From assembly GCA_024742875.1 (NCBI GenBank), contig JANSXP010000029.1, forward strand, positions 19,294 to 83,293: a DNA stretch of 64,000 nucleotides. The letters run 5' to 3'. The position numbers and the translations under genes are program-made. Shown piece after piece: positions 26,207-34,168 of the stretch; position 1 is the first letter of the stretch, and every line of letters begins with the position of its first letter. The notes beneath the pieces were generated by a model, which was given only the letters and a program-made list of their open reading frames with translations, was not told where the DNA came from and did not search any database. The DNA comes from Planctomycetaceae bacterium. Its GTDB lineage: Bacteria; Planctomycetota; Planctomycetia; Planctomycetales; Planctomycetaceae.

Positions 26207-26228
26207 GTCGCCGATTTTGATCGGCGAC
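26207..26228. other. Second hairpin, 9-bp stem
   Basis: GTCGCCGAT and ATCGGCGAC pair perfectly around the loop TTTG. It is 53 bases upstream of the gene at 26281. It may be a regulatory hairpin or a DNA-binding palindrome; no T tract follows directly. Confidence 0.5.
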
Positions 26229-26280
26229 GGCCTTAATTCAATCCATTTCCAATTAGGCGGCAACCTCATGGAACCACGAC

Positions 26281-26715
26281 ATGACAGAAGAAACGATTCC
26301 CGAATATTTCGATCAGGCAGTCTCCGGGCTGAGTAAGTCACTGGGCTGGCTGGAGAACAACCCGGGCGAACGGAACGCGGTCGCTGTGGAGCGGCACCTG
26401 GACGCAATCCGCGACCGGGTCGACCTGATTCTCGACAGCCGAAAGCGGCGACCGCTGAAACCCTCCAGCCTGGTAGCCACCGAAATCCTGACGGCACTTC
26501 GCGCGTGTGCTGAAGACGTCTACGAACTGGACCAGTCACCCGACAACCGGCAACGCGAATCCCTGTTTGCTCGCGTCCGCCGCCGCCTGACCGCCATTTG
26601 CGAACGCGGGTTCGACATCACCTACGTCTGCGAAGCGAACGACTGGTGGAACACACCGCCGGACTGGGAGCATCTTCCGCCGCAACCCGTCACAACAAAG
26701 ATAAGCGACCGATAG
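26281..26715 (+). CDS. Hypothetical protein of the element (144 aa)
   Basis: A helical soluble protein beginning MTEETIPEYFDQAVSGLSKSLGWLENN, with a DAIRDRVDLILDSRKRRPL middle and a Trp/Pro-rich tail (NDWWNTPPDWEHLPPQP). No family was recognised. It converges with the PEP-CTERM gene pair, whose nearer stop lies 6 bases beyond. The start ATG is preceded by a purine-poor leader, so the start is uncertain. Confidence 0.45.
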   Translation: MTEETIPEYFDQAVSGLSKSLGWLENNPGERNAVAVERHLDAIRDRVDLILDSRKRRPLKPSSLVATEILTALRACAEDVYELDQSPDNRQRESLFARVRRRLTAICERGFDITYVCEANDWWNTPPDWEHLPPQPVTTKISDR

Positions 26716-26720
26716 GTGCG

Positions 26721-27515
26721 TTACGCCGACCGCTGTCGGCGACGGTACTGAACAATAGCGCCCGTCAGCCCGAACGCAATCAGTGCAATATGGCTGGGTT
26801 CTGGGATCGCTGCGACACCAAACGCGATGCCACGTACTGCCCCGAGGTCAACACCAAACGAACCCACGGACGTGGCAGCGCCCGTTGATGTGTTGATGGT
26901 ATACAACTGGTCCGTCTGAGTGTCCGCGCCATACAGGACTCCGTTTTCGTCAAATGACAGTGCCTGAATTTGACTGTTGGCGTGACCGAACGCCCCAATC
27001 ACTGTGTGTGCGCCCGTTGTCGGATTGATCGTCAGGAGATTCCCATTCGTGAAGTCAGACGCGTACAGGGTATCTGAGCTGTCAAACGCCAAACCAGATA
27101 CGCTGGTCAGATTTACGCGTGAAATGCGAGTACCAGCGCCGGTGGTGGTGTTGATTGTCACCATGTCGTTCGCGCCGTCTTCGAAGCCCCAGAGCGTACC
27201 ACTGCTGTCGAACGCCAGGCCACGGACTCCAACCAACCCGAAGGCGCCGACGACTGTTGCGTCGCCTGTAGACGTATTGAATCTGACAAGATTGGCGTCC
27301 AGATCCGCCGAACCGAACACTGTTCCGTTTGAACTTACCGCGATTCCCCCCATACGCATGACGTCACTGCCGATCGGTCCAACTGGGGTGCCTTCGCCGG
27401 TCGCTTTGTTGATTGTGATCAGCTGGTTTGTGGCATTGTCGACACCGTAAAGGACTTCAGCGGAGCATTCGGACGCAGCGAACAAAAGCAGGCAGGCAAT
27501 GGCGAAACGTCGCAT
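26721..27515 (-). CDS. PEP-CTERM beta-propeller protein, copy 2 of a tandem pair
   Basis: A 264-residue protein. A signal peptide (RRFAIACLLLFAASECSA) is followed by about five repeats of roughly 45 residues, each holding a LYGVD/TLYASD...LLTINPTTGAHTVIGAFG pattern, typical of DUF4394-like or NHL-like secreted propellers. The C-terminus is a PEP-CTERM sorting signal: PEPSHIALIAFGLTGAIVQY then RRRQRS. Exosortase would cleave and anchor it at the surface. It shares about four residues in five with the gene at 27604-28392 and lies opposite to the surrounding element genes. Confidence 0.75.
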   Translation of the reverse strand: MRRFAIACLLLFAASECSAEVLYGVDNATNQLITINKATGEGTPVGPIGSDVMRMGGIAVSSNGTVFGSADLDANLVRFNTSTGDATVVGAFGLVGVRGLAFDSSGTLWGFEDGANDMVTINTTTGAGTRISRVNLTSVSGLAFDSSDTLYASDFTNGNLLTINPTTGAHTVIGAFGHANSQIQALSFDENGVLYGADTQTDQLYTINTSTGAATSVGSFGVDLGAVRGIAFGVAAIPEPSHIALIAFGLTGAIVQYRRRQRSA

Positions 27516-27603
27516 TTCGAGCTTTCAGAAGGCAGACTTCGGCGATGGAGGGGACAACGGAAGTGCGATCGTCGCGATCACACAACGGCCGGGTCATGAC
27601 GAA

Positions 27604-28392
27604 TCATTCTGACCGGTGGCGGCGACGATACTGTACAACGGCGCCGGTAAGCCCAAAGACAATCAAAGCGATATGGCTGGGTTCCGGAATCGCCGCGACA
27701 CCGAATGCGATACCACTAACAACACCGAAGCCACCTTCAAACTCGCCGACGGCAGTTGCTTCTCCGGTCAGTGTATTAATCGTGAATAGCTGGTCCGTCG
27801 TAACGTCCGCTCCGAAAAGTGTGCCGTTAGAATCGAATGACAGTGATCGGATGCTACTCCCCATCTGGTCAAACGAGCCCACAACGTTGTGTGCCCCGGT
27901 GAGCGGGTTAATGGTTAACAGGTCGCCGCTGACGGAGTCCGTAGCAAACAACTGGTCAGTTGTGTCAAACGCGAGGCCGGAGACATTTGTCAGTGACACA
28001 GTCGATATCGCTGTGGCTTTACCGGTGGAAGTGTTAATCGTGACGATACTGTCAGTGCCGTCATCGATGCCATACAGCACTCCACCGCTGTTAAACGCAA
28101 GTCCCCGGATTCCAGGCAGTTCGAAGGCGCCCACCACTGTTGCGAAACCCGTAGTCGGGTTGATGGTGACGAGGTTTGCTTCAAAGTCAGCGGAGCCAAA
28201 GATGACCCCGTCTGATCGCACGGCGATACCGGCCATACGGGCTGTGCCAAGGGCTCCCACCGCAGTACCCAGACCGGTCGACGCGTCAATTGTGATCAAC
28301 TGGTCTGTGGCATTGTCGACGCCGTAAAGCACTTCGGCGGAGCATTCGGACGCAGTGAAAAAAAGCAGGCAGGCAAAGGCGAAACGTCGCAT
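27604..28392 (-). CDS. PEP-CTERM beta-propeller protein, copy 1 of a tandem pair
   Basis: A 262-residue protein. It has the signal peptide RRFAFACLLFFTASECSA, repeats such as LYGVDNATDQLITIDASTG and LFATDSVSGDLLTINPLTG, and the terminal PEPSHIALIVFGLTGAVVQY plus Arg-rich tail. The start at 28392 matches the paralogue, and both starts share the leader GAAAGCTCGAA. The open frame extends upstream to 28812 but that part is not homologous. A close paralogue follows 88 bases downstream, so the pair arose by tandem duplication. The two genes interrupt the rightward gene order of the element and look like an independent insertion. Confidence 0.75.
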   Translation of the reverse strand: MRRFAFACLLFFTASECSAEVLYGVDNATDQLITIDASTGLGTAVGALGTARMAGIAVRSDGVIFGSADFEANLVTINPTTGFATVVGAFELPGIRGLAFNSGGVLYGIDDGTDSIVTINTSTGKATAISTVSLTNVSGLAFDTTDQLFATDSVSGDLLTINPLTGAHNVVGSFDQMGSSIRSLSFDSNGTLFGADVTTDQLFTINTLTGEATAVGEFEGGFGVVSGIAFGVAAIPEPSHIALIVFGLTGAVVQYRRRHRSE

Positions 28393-28503
28393 TTCGAGCT
28401 TTCGATGGTCGGAATTTGGTGGGGTGGCCTGTGAGTTAATCAGACTAACTGGTTGGAAGCCAGCGTCATCGCCTAGTCCCGTCAGCCTTTCCATTTTCCA
28501 GAG

Positions 28504-28533
28504 CTGTCCACTGTGGGAATCCACAGTGGACAG
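28504..28533. other. Perfect 13-bp palindrome in the divergent spacer
   Basis: CTGTCCACTGTGG and its exact inverse complement CCACAGTGGACAG flank the loop GAAT. It lies 111 bases upstream of the PEP-CTERM gene start and just before the rightward small gene. No T tract follows, so an operator or recombination-type site is as likely as a terminator. Confidence 0.6.
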
Positions 28534-28534
28534 C

Positions 28535-28824
28535 ATGGAATACCAGAACGATGCGAGAAATACCTGAATACAGGGGTACAAGTCGCCGACCAGTTCGACG
28601 CCTATGCCCAGACTGCGACGCAACAGACCGTGCAGATGGCGACGGATCTGGCCAGGCGGGTGGGACTGCTGGAAATAGCAGACGTGGCCAATCTGGACAA
28701 CGTCGTGGAAGACCTGAAGGACCGTATGGTGGCTATCGCGGACCGGTCGTACCGCATTGCGGCACTGCGTCAGCGGATTGACGCATTTGCCGAAGGGCGG
28801 AAGGACCGCCATGGCGACGACTGA
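28535..28824 (+). pseudogene. Small helical hypothetical protein, probably frameshifted near its start
   Basis: The frame open from 28513 to 28824 encodes YLNTGVQVADQFDAYAQTAT then a helical heptad-rich stretch (VADLxxVVEDLKDRM...IAALRQRIDAF). It has no ATG near its start. An ATG at 28535 is one base out of phase and stops after ten codons. One extra A in GAGAAATACC would join the two. It may be a decayed or miscalled gene. A strong hairpin follows at 28841. No family was recognised. Confidence 0.4.
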
Positions 28825-28840
28825 TTTGCCCAGACGACAA

Positions 28841-28870
28841 AACCCGCTGCGCGGGCCGTCGCAGCGGGTT
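28841..28870 (+). terminator. Strong hairpin terminator
   Basis: AACCCGCTGCG and its exact inverse complement CGCAGCGGGTT flank an 8-base loop, 16 bases after the stop at 28824. No U tract of length follows (ATGGGAAAA). Confidence 0.65.
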
Positions 28871-28871
28871 A

Positions 28872-29408
28872 TGGGAAAACGCGGGACGTTTTCACGCCCC
28901 GCGCGGGCCCCGAAGATGTGGACGCATCCGGTGGGCTTCAGCCCACTGAATGCCGGGGAGGATACCGCGTTTGGTCTGCTGCAGCGACCACACCGCCTTG
29001 ACAGGTGGGTCGGGATGGGTGAACGTCCAGAAGAAGCCTTCGGCCAGCGTGGCCGGAGCGGCGAAGAGTCGGATCGTCGACAGGCTGCAACCTGTTCGGC
29101 CCCATTCGGCTTCTCACCACCCGCAGACTGCCATAACAGCCTGACGAACGATGTCGACGATGCCTTTCTTATCGCACCGTGCGCGCTTACGCAACCACTA
29201 TTGCTTGGTCGCGTTGCCCAATCGTTTCAACCTGCACCACCGGTCTGCGCTAACACCACACAATAGATCGGAGACGGCATGCGAAGACCCTCATAACTGC
29301 GCATGAAAAAAGACGCTTCGGGCGGCAACCCGTCGCGTCTTGCATTTTTGTCCCGACAGTCCAGGCAGGATTTGTCGTTCCCCGTTTCAATGAACGGATG
29401 ATTTCGCG
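28872..29408. other. 537-base gap without a convincing gene
   Basis: Open frames here are short, start poorly and show no recognisable protein. A small hairpin GTGGGC-TTCA-GCCCAC lies at 28931-28946. It may be the remains of a degraded element gene. Confidence 0.5.
29310..29347. terminator. Hairpin terminator upstream of the 29457 gene
   Basis: AAGACGC (29310-29316) pairs with GCGTCTT (29335-29341). The nested CGGG/CCCG pair in the loop strengthens it, and it is followed by GCATTTTT and preceded by AAAAAA. It can act in either direction. Confidence 0.6.
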
Positions 29409-29456
29409 GTGAAACACCACGCGGGACATCTGCGTTATATGGAAGACGCTATCGGT

Positions 29457-29831
29457 ATGTCAACACAGAAGGCCCCACACCAAAACACGTCAACAGAAAT
29501 TCGGCAGGGTGGAACCAGATCAGCCGTCAGGCAGAAGTATCTGGAACGCAACCGGCTGTTGTTTCAGGAATTCGCAGACCTGAAATATATCCGGCTCATT
29601 CCCAATGCGTTCTACACAAAGCAGGAAGTTTTAGGTCTGCTCAGTCCGAACATTTCGGACGACAAATGGCAGGCGCTAATCTGGTTGTATGGACTGGAAG
29701 TCTGTACCACCAACGAAGGCGACGAAGTCTTCGGTCTGGACGTTCAGGTCGCCTGGCGACGGATGACGAGCGCGGGACTGAGTTACGAAGAAACCCGGGC
29801 ACTGGTGAAAGAAGCGAAACGAAAACCATGA
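29457..29831 (+). CDS. Hypothetical protein of the element (124 aa)
   Basis: A soluble protein starting at 29457 (GGAAG about 12 bases upstream); in-frame starts at 29409 and 29439 are possible. It contains a basic N-terminal region (RQGGTRSAVRQKYLERNRLLF) and a helical domain (FYTKQEVLGLLSPNISDDKWQALIWLYGLEV) that could be a winged-helix or HTH. Its end overlaps the next start as ATGA at 29828-29831, so the two are probably one functional unit. Confidence 0.5.
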   Translation: MSTQKAPHQNTSTEIRQGGTRSAVRQKYLERNRLLFQEFADLKYIRLIPNAFYTKQEVLGLLSPNISDDKWQALIWLYGLEVCTTNEGDEVFGLDVQVAWRRMTSAGLSYEETRALVKEAKRKP

Positions 29832-30265
29832 AGATGACGAATCTGGAAATGGCCTTGGCCCTGTCTGACGCGGGACTGGATCTGACGGGCGTGATCGGTG
29901 AAGCGTTCGCTATGGAGCGGTTTGGCATGAAGCCGGCTCCACGTCGCCAGCCCGGTTTCGACGGTGTCCTTCCGAATGGAAGGACCGTTCAGGTGAAGAC
30001 CAAAGGACCGAACAAGGATGGGGTTCTTCCGGGCGACCGAGAATACTTTGGCAAAGTCGCTGGGTACAACTTTGACTTCTTTTTAGGCGTCCAACTGGAT
30101 GTGAATTATCGCGTTTGGCGTTACGTATTTCTCGATGCGGACGCACTCCGTGGCCACATCACCGGGCAGTCGCAAAAGTCATGCAATGGAACCAAAGATG
30201 GCGAACACTACTTGATCTTGCTGACGGCGACGGAGAAAGAACTGTGGATCCCCGGCGACGAATAA
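29828..30265 (+). CDS. PD-(D/E)XK nuclease-like hypothetical protein
   Basis: A 145-residue protein. The segment GEAFAMERFG, then GFDGVLPNGRTVQVKTKG, matches the order E - D-x(9-11)-QxK seen in Mrr/restriction-endonuclease-like folds. The C-terminal part (YNFDFFLGVQLDVNYRVWRYVFLDADALR) continues the strand pattern of such folds. No additional nuclease domain is present. It is coupled to the preceding gene (ATGA). Plausible roles are a small restriction-like or repair nuclease in the element's defence or maintenance cargo. The assignment is by motif only. Confidence 0.45.
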   Translation: MKMTNLEMALALSDAGLDLTGVIGEAFAMERFGMKPAPRRQPGFDGVLPNGRTVQVKTKGPNKDGVLPGDREYFGKVAGYNFDFFLGVQLDVNYRVWRYVFLDADALRGHITGQSQKSCNGTKDGEHYLILLTATEKELWIPGDE

Positions 30266-30280
30266 AAGGAATGGCCTCCG

Positions 30281-30565
30281 ATGATCGCCCCGACCAAATT
30301 ACCCGGCGATGAACTGCTGCAGATCCTGAAGCAGGCCTCCGTTCGGTTCGGCGAAATCACCGACGAACTACGCGAAGACCTGACGATCGGAATGGCGCTG
30401 ACGGCGGTCATGGCGGATGATGCGGTGGCACAGGTCCAGGCAATGATCTCCGAATCGCCGGAGATCGCCGCTGTGTACCTGAAGCAGACGGCGGAACTGG
30501 CGGCGGCAGTGCGGACGATGGCGACAGTCCGGGGCGAACTTAAACGACGGGCGGACAACAACTGA
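30281..30565 (+). CDS. Small helical hypothetical protein (94 aa)
   Basis: It begins MIAPTKLPGDELLQILKQAS and continues almost wholly helical and Ala/Glu rich (LTAVMADDAVAQVQAMISES...ELAAAVRTMATVRGELKRRA). It starts 15 bases after the previous stop, with AAGGA upstream. No domain was recognised. It could be an accessory to the nuclease-like gene before it or the FRG gene after it. Confidence 0.45.
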   Translation: MIAPTKLPGDELLQILKQASVRFGEITDELREDLTIGMALTAVMADDAVAQVQAMISESPEIAAVYLKQTAELAAAVRTMATVRGELKRRADNN

Positions 30566-30581
30566 ACTGGGAGACGGAGCA

Positions 30582-31513
30582 ATGTTTGATATTGAAACTG
30601 TAGACCTAACATCTGCCAAAGAATTCATAGACTTCATACTCGCCTACCAACCAGGCAATAATGCAATTTACCGGGGCTTGAGTGACGCGAAGTATGAGTT
30701 ACGTCCAACTGCGGGGAGATGCAACCTTGAAGCTTGGTATGCGCTGAGCAAGACGGACGAACAGCTGTACGCATCGCTGAGGCGATTCGACGTCGACAGC
30801 ATGACGATTGAAGAGTTCATGGTACTCAGACAATTCTGCAGGGAAATGGATCAACAGGGTCTACCGCTGCCCCCAATCGCCCCACAAACCTTCGAGGTCC
30901 TTACTAGTTCATTCGGGGACTCCGTCGTGCATCGAAACGGATATGTATTCAACGAACTTCACGCGTGGCCATCCCCCACATGACATATCTGTTGGCGATT
31001 GCGCAGCATTACGGTGTGCCCACACGCCTTCTTGACTGGACAAGAGATCCGCTCGTGGGCATGTACTTCGCCGCGTCTGGGGGCCTGCGGTACAAGGATG
31101 ACGAGAGCAGGAAGATTGTCATTTGGGCAACGTCGGAAACACTATTGGAAACTCTGAACCCCAATGAATTAATGGTCGTTCGCCCTCCATCCTTTACGAA
31201 CCGAAATCAGCGATCGCAATCAGGTTTGTTCACAACAGCACGGGGAAAGCTGGAGAATTTGGAGACGATTCGTCTGTTCAAGGACTTGTCCAAAGATTCG
31301 AGCACCGGGGTACAACCGTGCGGATCTACAAAAGCCATGCTCCCGGCCAGTGAAAGCCCAAAAGTACTGCAGTGGCTAATCGACCTGCGCGTCGTCGCCC
31401 GCATCTTTCCCGGCTTCGATGGCATACCCCGAACCATGGAACTCAAAGCACAATGCCGCGCGGCTATTCGAGATGCTGACAAAGGAGAGTCCAATGCCCC
31501 GATCGCTGAGTGA
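30582..31513 (+). pseudogene. FRG-domain protein, interrupted by a frameshift
   Basis: Two overlapping frames make one FRG-domain protein of about 310 residues. The first (30582-30983) contains NAIYRGLSDAKYELRPTAGR, the F/Y-R-G signature, and ends NELHAWPSPT-stop. The second, from about 30965, continues AIPHMTYLLAIAQHYGVPTRLLDWTRDPLVGMYFA, the conserved core of the family. One missing G or C in TGGCC at about 30966-30970 explains the break. FRG proteins are frequent in phage-defence and mobile-element cargo; their activity is largely unknown. The start has GGAG upstream. The 3' end overlaps the integrase gene by 20 bases. It is decayed or miscalled. Confidence 0.75.
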
Positions 31514-32608
31514 CCCCGCTATCAGAAAGAACAGCCACGGCAAGTGGTACTGCCACGTCAGCATGGGGCTGGATGCAAATGGCAAGCGGGTTCGAAAGTA
31601 CATTTCGGGCGACTCAAAGAACGACGTCCGCCGTCGCAAAGACGAACTTGTCCGGTCCCACACCGACGGCACGTTCGCGGCGGAATCGCCAACAACGCTG
31701 GAAGCCTTCATGGCCGATTGGCACGAAGTCACTGGCGTGAACAAGGGTATCCGGACCCGTGACAACGAACGCCGCGACATGCGTCTTCGAATCCTGCCAT
31801 ATCTGGGTAAGAAGCGTCTGACGGATATCAAACCCGTCACGCTGGACAGGTGGATTCAGCAGATGGAAAAGGACGACCACACGACGCACTGCCGCCACGA
31901 CGCGTTCTGTGTCCTCCAAAAGTCGCTGAACTATGCAGTGAAAAAAGGGATGTTGACGGTGAATCCCTGCCACCGGGCGGAGAAGCCAAAACGCCCGAAG
32001 AAGAAAAAAGTGGACCGGATTCTGTCAATGGACGAATACCGGCGTCTGTGCAACGCCTGCGATGGCCACCCGATGGGTTCACTGGTCGCCGTGGCGATGC
32101 TGACCGGGTTTCGCGCGGGTGAATTGTTCGCCCTGGAATGGGACGACATCGACTTCGACCAAAAGGTCATTCATCTTTCCCGGGCACTGACGGAGGGGGA
32201 AGGCGACCGCGAAGTGAAAGAAACCAAGTCCGGCGACAGCCGCCGCACGGCGATCGACGACAACGTGATCAAATGGCTGGACCACCGTCGCGCACACACA
32301 CCAGACTCCGCGAAGGACAGTCCGCTGGTCTTCTGCGACCAAAAAGGCGGATACCTCCGCCGGAACAACGTCAGATACCGCGTCTGGACGCCCATTTTTG
32401 AAGCGGCCGGCCTGGAGGGGATTACGCTCCACAGCATGCGGCACGTCCAGGCATCCTTCATGATTCGCGCCGGAGTCGCCCCGAAGGTCGTTCAGGAACG
32501 TCTGGGACACGCCCGGATCGCCATCACAAGGATCTGTACGGACACCTTTGGGACACAGCACAGCGGGAAGCCGTGGACGCCGTCAGCCGGATGCTGGCCA
32601 CGGCCTGA
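31494..32608 (+). pseudogene. Tyrosine recombinase/integrase, frameshifted before the catalytic Tyr
   Basis: A phage-type integrase of about 371 residues when the frame is restored. It has an N-terminal arm-binding AP2-like part (KWYCHVSMGLDANGKRVRKYI), a SAM-like core-binding domain (TLEAFMADWHEVTG) and the catalytic Arg in LTGFRAGELFALEWDD. The H-x-x-R is in LHSMRHVQAS and the second His in RLGHARIAIT. The reading frame then leaves the conserved end: the sequence DLYGHLWDTAQREAVDAVSR, with the nucleophile Tyr (codon 32537-32539), lies one frame away and stops at 32606-32608. One missing A in ACAAGG at about 32527-32531 restores it. As it stands the protein lacks its catalytic Tyr. RBS AAAGGAG precedes 31494. 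Its 3' end points at tRNA-Val. Confidence 0.85.
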
Positions 32609-32660
32609 TTTGACACTGGCCAGTTATGGTCAAATTAATGTCAAATCGGCGCATGAAAAA

Positions 32661-32690
32661 GCCCGCGGGGTCTCCGCGGGCAGTGTTTTT
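32661..32690. terminator. Bidirectional terminator between integrase and tRNA-Val
   Basis: GCCCGCGG and CCGCGGGC flank the loop GGTCT. GTGTTTTT follows on + and, read on -, CTTTTTC follows. It would end both integrase and tRNA transcription. Confidence 0.8.
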
Positions 32691-32692
32691 AT

Positions 32693-32766
32693 TGGACCTA
32701 ACTGGACTTGAACCAGTGACCTCCACGATGTCAACGTGGCGCTCTAGCCAACTGAGCTATAGGTCC
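32693..32766 (-). tRNA. tRNA-Val (anticodon GAC)
   Basis: The minus strand folds as a 74-base tRNA without encoded CCA: acceptor stem GGACCTA/TAGGTCC with discriminator A, D arm GCTC...GAGC, anticodon stem CCACG/CGTGG around loop TTGACAT, and T arm ACTGG-TTCAAGT-CCAGT. The anticodon GAC reads Val GUC/GUU codons. Its 3' end faces the integrase, the standard arrangement for a tRNA used as attB. Confidence 0.95.
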
Positions 32767-32885
32767 GAGTGCCGGGAATATATCGGCAGCCAGAGGCGAA
32801 ATCAATTGACTGATTCGCCTGGATTTTGGATTCTCACACGAGTTTTTGCTCGTTTCCTGCCACCTGTGTTGCGATTGGGATGCTT

Positions 32886-33875
32886 ATGCTCGCTGGGGTC
32901 TTGACCGAACGTCGGCGCGTGGAACTTGTGGACGTGCCAGAACCTGTGCTGGACGTGACCCTAAGCGGACAAATCGTCTTTCAGCCGGAACTGACCTGCC
33001 TGTGCGGATCTGACCTGCCGTTTTTTGACGGCGAGTTTGAAGGACACGACATCAGCTACCCCCAGGAGCCCGGCATGTCGCTCCACGAAATGGTGGGCAC
33101 AGTCGTCGACACCAACGGCAGCCGCTGGGTTCAGGGCACACGCGTGCTGGCGGTGCCTGTTGGGCAGCAGGGACTGTTTGAACGATACGTGCTGTCAGAA
33201 GATCGCGCGATTGCCCTGGACCCTCGTCTGGACGATCCGATTGCTCTGATGGCGCAGCCATTTGGCACGGTCGTGTGGGCCCTCAAAAAGCTGCCCAATA
33301 TGATCGACCGCGATGTGGCCGTGCTCGGACTGGGGCCGATCGGTCAGATGTTTGTCGCCGGTCTGCGCAATATGGGAGCACGCAGGATCATCGGTATCGA
33401 TCCAATCGCCGATCGCTGCCAGTTGGCACGGCAAATGGGAGCGACCGACGTGGTGGCGATAACGGGGCTGGAGGCCACGGATCAGGTGCGCGATCTGCTT
33501 GGTGGTGAACTGCCGGAGATCGTCGTCGAAGCGGTGGGGCATCGGGCTCAGGCCCTCAACGATGCCATCGACCTGACGGCCGAGTTTGGCAGTGTGCTGT
33601 ACTTCGGTGTGCCTGCCAATGAAATTCACAACGTCCGGCTCAAAGACGCGATGCTGAAAAACGTCCGTATCCTGACCAGCCTGCATCCCGATTTTGAACG
33701 CACGTTTCCGCTGGCCATGCAGTGGCTGGCAGAAGGACGCATCGATCTGGCGCCCCTGCTGACTCATCGATTTGCGTTGAACGATATTCAGACAGCGTTT
33801 GATACGTTTCGAGATCGCAAAGACGGAGCCATCAAAGTGCTGGTGGAGTTTCCGGCACTGCAGACGCCAGGCTGA
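32886..33875 (+). CDS. Zinc-type alcohol dehydrogenase family protein (MDR)
   Basis: A 329-residue medium-chain dehydrogenase/reductase. The catalytic-zinc Cys lies in LTCLCGSDLPFF and the His-Glu pair in SLHEMVGTV (a variant of GHE). The Rossmann motif is VLGLGPIGQMFVAG, and DPIADRCQLARQMGATDVV follows. The four-Cys structural zinc loop is absent. The start at 32886 has GGGA seven bases upstream; an ATG two codons earlier is possible. Probable NAD(P)-dependent oxidation of a sugar alcohol or similar substrate. It stands alone between tRNA-Val and a large cytochrome protein. Confidence 0.8.
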   Translation: MLAGVLTERRRVELVDVPEPVLDVTLSGQIVFQPELTCLCGSDLPFFDGEFEGHDISYPQEPGMSLHEMVGTVVDTNGSRWVQGTRVLAVPVGQQGLFERYVLSEDRAIALDPRLDDPIALMAQPFGTVVWALKKLPNMIDRDVAVLGLGPIGQMFVAGLRNMGARRIIGIDPIADRCQLARQMGATDVVAITGLEATDQVRDLLGGELPEIVVEAVGHRAQALNDAIDLTAEFGSVLYFGVPANEIHNVRLKDAMLKNVRILTSLHPDFERTFPLAMQWLAEGRIDLAPLLTHRFALNDIQTAFDTFRDRKDGAIKVLVEFPALQTPG

Positions 33876-34168
33876 ACAACAGCCGAAAAGCGTTATGTTC
33901 ATCCGCCACCAGGAACTTTGCACAGCAGGTCGCGTGACCTACGGCTGTTCGTAACACACGCTACTGCGCCGCCGGAACCGCTGGAGATATATCTTAGGGC
34001 ACTGTATGATCGTTCGTTACAGAGGTGGTGATCAAGGCTGTGCCTGATGACGTGCAGCCCGCTTTGCGACCACCCTGCCCACCGATTTTCGATTCCCGAC
34101 TTCTCCCTGTTCGCGTCACGACTTCACGAATCAGGGAGGGGTCTGGTCCCCAAACGGAGCATTTCAAC

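Larger units (their letters stand above)
23000..32690. mobile_element. Integrative element next to tRNA-Val (left limit approximate)
   Basis: The interval runs from about 23.0 kb to the 3' end of the tRNA-Val(GAC) gene. It is bounded on the right by a tyrosine integrase gene whose 3' end points at the tRNA. It contains an excisionase-type HTH gene, a phage-like Cys-rich gene, coupled small unknown genes, a nuclease-like gene, an FRG-domain gene and an inverted PEP-CTERM gene pair. Host metabolic genes flank both sides. No direct repeat of the tRNA 3' end could be found at the left, so that limit is inferred from gene content. No structural phage genes or conjugation genes were seen. Confidence 0.65.

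Noticed and set aside
28841..29408. CRISPR array or small RNA suggested by several hairpins
   Set aside because: No regular repeat-spacer pattern, only isolated terminator-like hairpins.
23000..32690. Complete prophage
   Set aside because: No capsid, portal, terminase, tail or lysis gene could be recognised.
34025..34168. Upstream extension of the large cytochrome gene
   Set aside because: 48 residues without conservation precede a GTG with a good GGAG and a signal peptide.
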